Shown: positions 14,156 through 18,654 of the stretch, piece after piece | Layout of the letters: each line of letters begins with the position of its first letter | How positions within the stretch are numbered: position 1 is the stretch's first letter | NCBI GenBank assembly: GCA_005879255.1 | Contig: VBKY01000173.1 | Coordinates: 1-18,654, forward strand | Direction: 5' to 3' | DNA from: Deltaproteobacteria bacterium | GTDB lineage: Bacteria > Desulfobacterota_B > Binatia > UBA9968 | DNA: 18,654 bases | Position numbers and translations under genes: made by a program | The notes under the pieces: generated by a model | What the model saw: the letters and a program-made list of their open reading frames with translations, nothing else | The model's database searches: none | What the model was told of the DNA's origin: nothing

Positions 14156-14674
14156 ATGAGGCAACAGGCAACAGTTGTACTGGCAAAACGTGCCTGGCCT
14201 CGAGCTCGAAAATGGCTTTTTACCAATTTTTGCATCCCGGCCGTGCTGTTTGCGCTGGCGAGCTGCGCCGGGTCTGTCAAGCACGATGAAACCCTCGCGG
14301 CTAGGCGCGCCATCGAATTCGCGCAGTTTGCATTCATCGACAAGAATTTTGAAAAGGCTTACGAGCTGCTCTCCGACGGCGGCAAACGGCATCTCTCGCT
14401 CGACAAATTCAAGGAAACCGTCACCCGGATGCATCCAAGATCTTTTCCGACAAAAGTCACGGCAACGGAATTTCAACCGATGCCCGGCGAAAAGGCAATT
14501 TGGATCTATCTCGTGGGACAAAATTCTGAAGCGCAGTTCCAATATCGACTGACGATGGAAATGACGGAAAACAGTGACTACAAGGTCCTGACGTTCGACA
14601 GCGGTGTCGTGGGCAGGATGTTTTCGCCCTTGAGCGAGAAACAGCCGTTCAAGACCACGATCAGCACCCACTAG
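14156..14674 (+). CDS. Small lipoprotein, paralogue of the one at 7997-8416
   Basis: This 172-aa protein starts at the ATG that abuts the SBP stop. The N-terminus is long and basic (RQQATVVLAKRAWPRARKW), then hydrophobic, ending in the perfect lipobox L34-A-S-C37. The mature domain reads KHDETLAARRAIEFAQFAF..NFEKAYELL..KFKETVTRMH..PGEK. It matches the 7997-8416 lipoprotein position by position across about 110 residues except for one gap. Compared with that copy it has an extra C-terminal tail (GVVGRMFSPLSEKQ...). Function unknown. The tight coupling to an SBP suggests the lipoprotein works with it or is at least co-regulated with it; this is inference. It ends 142 nt before the MBL gene, which has its own promoter. 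Confidence 0.82.
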   Translation: MRQQATVVLAKRAWPRARKWLFTNFCIPAVLFALASCAGSVKHDETLAARRAIEFAQFAFIDKNFEKAYELLSDGGKRHLSLDKFKETVTRMHPRSFPTKVTATEFQPMPGEKAIWIYLVGQNSEAQFQYRLTMEMTENSDYKVLTFDSGVVGRMFSPLSEKQPFKTTISTH

Positions 14675-14734
14675 TGACAAGTGCCGGCGCCGACGCGCGT
14701 CGCGGCCGCCGGACCGCGAATGCTGGATTTAGCC

Positions 14735-14750
14735 TGGGACGCCGCTTGCA
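14735..14750 (+). promoter_or_regulatory. Sigma-54 (RpoN) promoter of the MBL-HbpS-cupin-SBP operon
   Basis: TGGGACG at 14735-14741, CCGC, then TTGCA at 14746-14750 fits the -24/-12 consensus TGGCACG-N4-TTGCA with a single mismatch, in correct register. The predicted transcription start is near 14761, about 56 nt before the MBL start codon. It is the second strong RpoN site in the window. Confidence 0.65.
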
Positions 14751-14816
14751 CAAGCCTAGCCTTTTGGATATCTCCCGTTTGACCAAGTCGCGATCGGGGT
14801 TTAATCGGAGGGGTCG

Positions 14817-16364
14817 ATGATTCAACGAATCGTCCAGGCTTCAGCTTTAGTTCTTCTGTTGGCGTTTAGCGCAATCGACTTTGCGCGCGCTCAATCCGCT
14901 CAAGAGCTGATCGGTGAAACCGCCACTGCCATGGGCGGGATGGCGACGTTGCGCGCGGTCAAGAGCCAGGTGATTGAGAGCGAAGGCAAGCAATTCGATT
15001 CATCTTCCACGCCAAAGCCGGTCGGTCCAACTCGGCAAATCACCACGTTTCGCTACACCCTAACCCGTGATCTCACCCGACCTCGGCTCCGGCTCGAATG
15101 GGACGGACGCAATTCGGCGCGCAATGAGAACATCCGCTTTGTCGAAGTCATAGACGGCTCCGTGGGTTTGCTGCAAGAAGGGGACGCGAAAACCGGCAAG
15201 CAAAGCCGCTTGCATTCCGGGCGGCTGGCGACTCGCTTACGAGAGGAAAAGCGCTCTCCGGTTAGTTTGATCGTCTTGGCCAACGCTAACAAATCTCTCA
15301 AGCGTCTTTCAGACGCCAATATCGACGGCAACCCCTGTCGCGTCGTTTCTTTCAAGGATAGCGGCGATGAGTTTCAGCTGTATTTAGATGCCAAAACCAA
15401 GTTGCCCGCGCAGGTAGACATCCTGGAAGACGATCCTCTCGAAGGCGATAGCAGCTACCTCCTGCGTTACGCCGACTGGCGCAAAACTGAAAATATCATG
15501 ACGCCTTTCAGCTTGCGCTATGAGCTCAACGGCAGAGAGTTGCAGGAGGAACAAGTCAAATCCGTTCGCTACAACGCACCGCTTGGCGTCGATATTTTTT
15601 CGATACCCGAGTCCATCCGCAGTCAGAAGACCGACGCCAAGCCGATCGCATCGCAGTGGATACTTCGCCGAGTGGCGGGCAATGTGAGCTACCAGGACTT
15701 CGGGCGGGCGCCCGTGGTTGAATGGAACCAACTCGCCAGCGGCGTGTACAAAATCCAGGGCAGCTCCCACGCGACCGTAGTCATCGAGATGGGCGATCAC
15801 CTGGTCGCCGTCGAGGGGCCACTGTACGAGGCGCGCACCGCGCCGGTGGTGAAATCGATCAAAGAGCGCTTTCCGACGAAACCGATTCGCTACGTCATTC
15901 CGACCCATCATCACCTCGACCACGCCGGCGGCATCCGCGCTTTTATGGCCGAGGGCGCGGCCGTAGTCGTGCCGTTTTCCGCCAAAGTATTTTATAGCCA
16001 AGTCGCTAAGGCGCCTCATACTCGACAACCGGACAGCCTGGAGAAAAACAAGCGCGCCGTAATCATCGAGTCGTTCGGCGGTGGGCCCCGCGTGCTGGCC
16101 AACGGCAGCCGGCGCGTCGAAGTTTATCCATTGCCGACATCCCATGCCGAAGATCTGGTCGTTGTCTATTTGCCCTCCGAGAAGATGCTGATCGAAGCGG
16201 ACCATGTCAGCCCGCGCGACGGGCAGGTTAGACCAGCGCCGGTAGTTAAAGAATTTATCGCCGCACTGGACAAACTCAATCTCGATGTCGTCACTATCGT
16301 CGGTATTCACGGCGACAGCGCCACGTTACAGGCGGCAAGAAGCGCTGCAAGCGCGCAGCGTTAA
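14817..16364 (+). CDS. Exported metallo-beta-lactamase-fold hydrolase with N-terminal LolA-like domain
   Basis: This 515-aa protein has a signal peptide (MIQRIVQASALVLLLAFSAIDFARAQS). The N-terminal half (about 27-270) is beta-rich, with YADWRKTENIMTPFSLRYELNGRELQEEQVKSV, reminiscent of outer-membrane lipoprotein-sorting (LolA/LolB-like) domains. The C-terminal half (about 300-515) is an MBL fold. Its THHHLDHAG segment supplies H364, H366, D368 and H369; further ligands are H443 (SHAEDLVVVYLP), D462 (EADHV) and H498 (GIHGDS). The full two-metal ligand set is present, so it is probably an active hydrolase in the periplasm. The ATG follows GGAGGGG. It begins a plus-strand run with the HbpS-like, cupin and SBP genes. 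The substrate is not inferable; the two-domain arrangement is uncommon for classical beta-lactamases. Confidence 0.88.
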   Translation: MIQRIVQASALVLLLAFSAIDFARAQSAQELIGETATAMGGMATLRAVKSQVIESEGKQFDSSSTPKPVGPTRQITTFRYTLTRDLTRPRLRLEWDGRNSARNENIRFVEVIDGSVGLLQEGDAKTGKQSRLHSGRLATRLREEKRSPVSLIVLANANKSLKRLSDANIDGNPCRVVSFKDSGDEFQLYLDAKTKLPAQVDILEDDPLEGDSSYLLRYADWRKTENIMTPFSLRYELNGRELQEEQVKSVRYNAPLGVDIFSIPESIRSQKTDAKPIASQWILRRVAGNVSYQDFGRAPVVEWNQLASGVYKIQGSSHATVVIEMGDHLVAVEGPLYEARTAPVVKSIKERFPTKPIRYVIPTHHHLDHAGGIRAFMAEGAAVVVPFSAKVFYSQVAKAPHTRQPDSLEKNKRAVIIESFGGGPRVLANGSRRVEVYPLPTSHAEDLVVVYLPSEKMLIEADHVSPRDGQVRPAPVVKEFIAALDKLNLDVVTIVGIHGDSATLQAARSAASAQR

Positions 16365-16406
16365 CGCACACAAGAATGGTACTAGTTCGCTGCCAAAGGA
16401 GCAAAT

Positions 16407-17009
16407 ATGAAATCGCAAAGACTTGCGACAACGATTATGAAAATTATCCTAACGATGGGAATTTCGCTTCTTGTCAGTGACAATTTAACTTGCCGCGGCT
16501 GGGGCCAGGAAAAACCCGCGCCCGCCGCCTCTGATCGTGCTTCGCGTCCGTTGATCCGGGTGCCAACGGCGCTGCCATTGGACGAGGCGCGTATCCTCAT
16601 CGAGGCGGCCAAAGCGGTGGTGAAGGCGGATAACGGCCGCGCAGCGATCGCCGTGGTCGATTTCAATGGCAATCTGGTTTCACTCGACTCGATGGACGGC
16701 ACTTCCGGCTTCTGGGTGAAGTTCGCAATAGGCAAGGCGATGGGCGCGGTGACGCTGCAACAGACGACCGCTGAATCCGCCGATCAACTACAAACCAACC
16801 CGCAGCGTTTTCACAGCGCGCTCAGCTTGATGGAAGGACAGATCATTCTGATACCCGGCGGTTTTCCGCTGATCGTCGACAACGTCATCGTCGGCGCTAT
16901 CGGCAGCGCCGGCCACCGCGGCGACGGCGACGTGCGCGCCGTCAAAGCCGGAATCGCCGCCTGGGAAAAATACCGCCAGAGCAAGCGTCAGGAAGCCGCC
17001 AGCAAATAA
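16407..17009 (+). CDS. GlcG/HbpS-like (DUF336) exported protein
   Basis: This 200-aa protein has a signal peptide (MKSQRLATTIMKIILTMGISLLVSDN, end near WGQEKPAP) and then a single GlcG/HbpS domain. Visible family marks are the PLDEARILIEAAKAVVKADNGRAAIAVVDFNGNLVSLDSMDG opening, KFAIGKAMGAVTLQQTT and a closing GGFPLIVDNVIVGAIGSAGHRGDGDVRAVKAGIAAWEK. Members bind haem or cobalamin-like ligands (HbpS) or occur in glycolate loci (GlcG). Which applies here is unknown. AAAGGAG precedes the ATG at a good distance. It lies 42 nt behind the MBL gene and 36 nt before the cupin, in a probable operon. Confidence 0.85.
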   Translation: MKSQRLATTIMKIILTMGISLLVSDNLTCRGWGQEKPAPAASDRASRPLIRVPTALPLDEARILIEAAKAVVKADNGRAAIAVVDFNGNLVSLDSMDGTSGFWVKFAIGKAMGAVTLQQTTAESADQLQTNPQRFHSALSLMEGQIILIPGGFPLIVDNVIVGAIGSAGHRGDGDVRAVKAGIAAWEKYRQSKRQEAASK

Positions 17010-17045
17010 TCGAAACCAATTTGAATCATATACGGAGGACAAAAT

Positions 17046-17483
17046 ATGGCCGCTGAATTTATCGATATCTTAAACTTGCCTGAGCTGGACATCGGTCACA
17101 GCAAGAAAGTGCTTTTTACTTCCGATCAATTTCATACCTGGGTACATGGCGATTACCCGGGAACGAAAGGTCCCATGCACAAGCACACCGCCGATCAGCA
17201 ATTTTATTGCGTCAAGGGCGAATGCACGTTTCACTTTCCCGATGCCGCCTCACGCAAGCTAGCTCCTGGCATGCTGGTGACGATTCCCGCCGGCCAGCTC
17301 TATCAACTGGATAACACCGGCGACGAATACATGATTCTCTTGGGCGCACGGGCGGAACCGGCTGGAAATCCGAGATTCAGCGCCAAGGGCACCGAGCTCG
17401 GCCACGGCGACTTCGCAATGAGAAATTTGGACAAGATCAAAGCCCCGGAAGAAAAAAAGGAAAAAGCGCGGCTGGAATCCTGA
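17046..17483 (+). CDS. Small single-domain cupin with degenerate metal site
   Basis: This 145-aa protein is a single cupin barrel without a signal peptide. Cupin motif 1 is GTKGPMH45KH47TADQ51: both His ligands are present, but the usual Glu is Gln51. Motif 2 is G75-x5-P81-A-G83-Q-L-Y86, where the usual His is Tyr86. Metal binding may therefore be altered or lost. Candidate roles are ligand sensing or binding rather than dioxygenation, but this is inference. ACGGAGGAC lies about 6 nt before the ATG, a strong ribosome binding site. Its C-terminus is charged (KIKAPEEKKEKARLES). The SBP gene starts 16 nt after its stop, so the four genes 14817-18453 very probably form one operon. Confidence 0.85.
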   Translation: MAAEFIDILNLPELDIGHSKKVLFTSDQFHTWVHGDYPGTKGPMHKHTADQQFYCVKGECTFHFPDAASRKLAPGMLVTIPAGQLYQLDNTGDEYMILLGARAEPAGNPRFSAKGTELGHGDFAMRNLDKIKAPEEKKEKARLES

Positions 17484-17499
17484 AAGCCGGTCTCAGCCA

Positions 17500-18453
17500 A
17501 TGTTCGGGATCGTCTTTCTCTTTTTGCTTGGCATCGTATCCGCCAAACCGCCAGCCGCTCTTGGCGCGGACCGCGTCAGGCTCGCATTGCCGGCCAAGTC
17601 GATGGGCTATCTTCCCCTATTTGTCGGCGTCCATCGCGGGTTTTTCAAAGATGAAGGCATCGACATCGAGATTTCGATGCTGCTACCGCAGCTCGCGCAC
17701 AATGCGCTGCTCTCCGGCGACGTTGATTATCACGGCGTCGCCGACTCCGCGTTGCGCCTGGCCGCCAAGGGCGCGCCCATGAAGTCGATCTTCTTCGGCG
17801 CCGCCCGTCCGAATTACTTCTTAATGGCCAAACCGCAATACAAATCCATCGCCGAGCTGCGCGGAAAATATATCGGCATGGTTCGCTTCGGTGACACCGT
17901 CGAGCTGGCCACGCGAATCGCGTTCAATCGGGAAGGCCTCGATCCGCAGCGCGACGCGATACCGATTATGATCGGTTTTCCGGCGACCCGCGTCGCCGCG
18001 CTCGCCGCCGGTTCCGTCGATGCCACGATCGCCGTTCCGCCGGATAACGTCCTGCTCAAACAGAAGGGTTTTCGCGAGTTGCTTTTTTTGGGCGATGCCG
18101 TCGAATTTCCCAGCAACGGCTACGCGACCTCCGAGCGTCAACTAACCGAAAAACGAAGTTTGACCAAGCGGGTTTTACGAGCGCTTTATCGTGGTCTCAT
18201 TTTCGCCAAAGAACGCCCCGACGACGCGATCCAGATCATCGAACGGGAGTGGAAGGTCGATAACGCGGTCGCGCGCGAATCCTATGCGTCACTGGCAAAA
18301 TCGTTTAGCCGCGACGGCACCGCCAGCGAAGCCGGTCTCATGTTTCACACGCAGCATATTCAGAGAATGGAAAAGGGAATCGGTGATATCCCGCTCAGTA
18401 AGATCGTCGATTTCCGCTTACTTGAGGAAATACGGCGGGAGATGGTTAAATAA
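17500..18453 (+). CDS. ABC-type substrate-binding protein (NMT1/SsuA family)
   Basis: This 317-aa exported SBP has the short signal MFGIVFLFLLGIVSAKPPAALGAD, with few charges before the core. The mature start is RVRLALPAKSMGYLPLFVGVHRGFFKDEGIDIEISMLL, then LSGDVDYHGVADSALRLAAKGAPMKSIFF and SIAELRGKYIGMVRFGDTVE, the usual cleft signature. There is no good Shine-Dalgarno before the ATG at 17500, and no better in-frame start was found upstream. Translational coupling to the cupin, which ends 17 nt earlier, may replace it. It is the fourth complete SBP in the window and again has no permease or ATPase. Ligand unknown. Confidence 0.86.
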   Translation: MFGIVFLFLLGIVSAKPPAALGADRVRLALPAKSMGYLPLFVGVHRGFFKDEGIDIEISMLLPQLAHNALLSGDVDYHGVADSALRLAAKGAPMKSIFFGAARPNYFLMAKPQYKSIAELRGKYIGMVRFGDTVELATRIAFNREGLDPQRDAIPIMIGFPATRVAALAAGSVDATIAVPPDNVLLKQKGFRELLFLGDAVEFPSNGYATSERQLTEKRSLTKRVLRALYRGLIFAKERPDDAIQIIEREWKVDNAVARESYASLAKSFSRDGTASEAGLMFHTQHIQRMEKGIGDIPLSKIVDFRLLEEIRREMVK

Positions 18454-18476
18454 ACAAATGGGATACGGAGGGAACG

Positions 18477-18654
18477 ATGTCTGCCGCTAATCGACTTCCT
18501 GTTTTCGAGAAATTCATTCAAGACCTGCGGGCCGCTTGGGCCGAGCTTCCCGATACTGAAGCGCGCATGAAGAAAGGCCAGAAGCTGCTAGAAGAGCTGG
18601 TGCAGGACCCGATTTTGCGCGCAGCGTCGAAGACCTGGCCGTCTACCGAAGGTC
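18477..18654 (+). CDS. Truncated gene at right edge, probably a cupin-fold or related enzyme
   Basis: Only the first 59 codons are visible. ACGGAGGGAACG lies just before the ATG at 18477, so the start is secure. The peptide begins MSAANRLPVFEKFIQDLRAAWAELPDTEARMKKGQKLLEELVQDP and continues ILRAASKTWPSTEG. This is an amphipathic helical start without a signal peptide. I recall similar N-terminal helices in soil-genome proteins annotated as cupin-like, but this is a weak recollection. The gene is 23 nt from the SBP stop and belongs to the same plus-strand run. Confidence 0.6.
   Translation, partial: MSAANRLPVFEKFIQDLRAAWAELPDTEARMKKGQKLLEELVQDPILRAASKTWPSTEG

Noticed and set aside
13865..14680. 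Minus-strand ORF of 271 codons under the SBP and lipoprotein genes
   Set aside because: It overlaps two well-supported plus-strand genes and shows no motifs or ribosome binding site; judged a shadow frame.
15384..16310. Long 308-codon minus-strand ORF inside the MBL gene
   Set aside because: It is antisense to a gene with a complete MBL motif set and has no recognisable family features.

Overview
The window looks like a chromosomal stretch of an uncultured, moderately GC-rich Gram-negative soil or sediment bacterium. The gene mix suggests a deltaproteobacterium-like or Binatia/Tectomicrobia-like lineage: many NMT1/SsuA-like substrate-binding proteins (SBPs), ACMSD-type amidohydrolases, a phthalate-dioxygenase-like Rieske oxygenase, cupins and numerous lipoproteins. 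This placement is an inference from gene content and no marker gene is present. There are no rRNA or tRNA genes, CRISPR arrays, insertion sequences or recognisable transcription regulators.

Layout. Positions 1-2361 (minus strand): a bicupin, an ACMSD-like amidohydrolase, and the first codons of a secreted protein cut by the window edge. Positions 2492-3449 (plus): an FlK-type thioesterase followed by a glutathione S-transferase (GST)-like gene. The GST gene has an in-frame TGA exactly at the catalytic Cys position, followed at 11 nt by a perfect hairpin with bacterial SECIS geometry, so it is probably a selenoprotein. Positions 3532-3693 (minus): a 53-aa membrane peptide. Positions 4058-8416 (plus): an SBP, a lipoprotein, an amidohydrolase pseudogene with a nonsense and a frameshift lesion, a TAP-like alpha/beta hydrolase and a small lipoprotein. 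Positions 8469-10852 (minus): a Rieske oxygenase gene and an SBP. Positions 11020-11340 (plus): a YciI-like protein.

Positions 11535-12906: a glycine-zipper lipoprotein (plus) and a triple-repeat peptidoglycan-binding lipoprotein (minus) converge on a strong bidirectional terminator. Positions 13148-14674 (plus): an SBP abutting a lipoprotein that is a paralogue of the one at 7997-8416. Positions 14817-18654 (plus): a probable operon of a LolA-like/metallo-beta-lactamase fusion, a GlcG/HbpS-like protein, a small cupin with a degenerate metal site, an SBP and a cut-off gene.

Two near-consensus sigma-54 promoters stand before the glycine-zipper gene (11465-11480) and before the MBL operon (14735-14750), which suggests a local RpoN regulon. 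Four complete SBP genes, possibly five, occur with no ABC permease or ATPase gene. They are mixed with oxidoreductases, hydrolases and detoxification-type enzymes. The overall picture is of uptake or sensing of small organic acids or aromatics plus their oxidation and hydrolysis, but no complete pathway can be reconstructed. The most notable feature is the probable selenocysteine GST and its embedded SECIS element.
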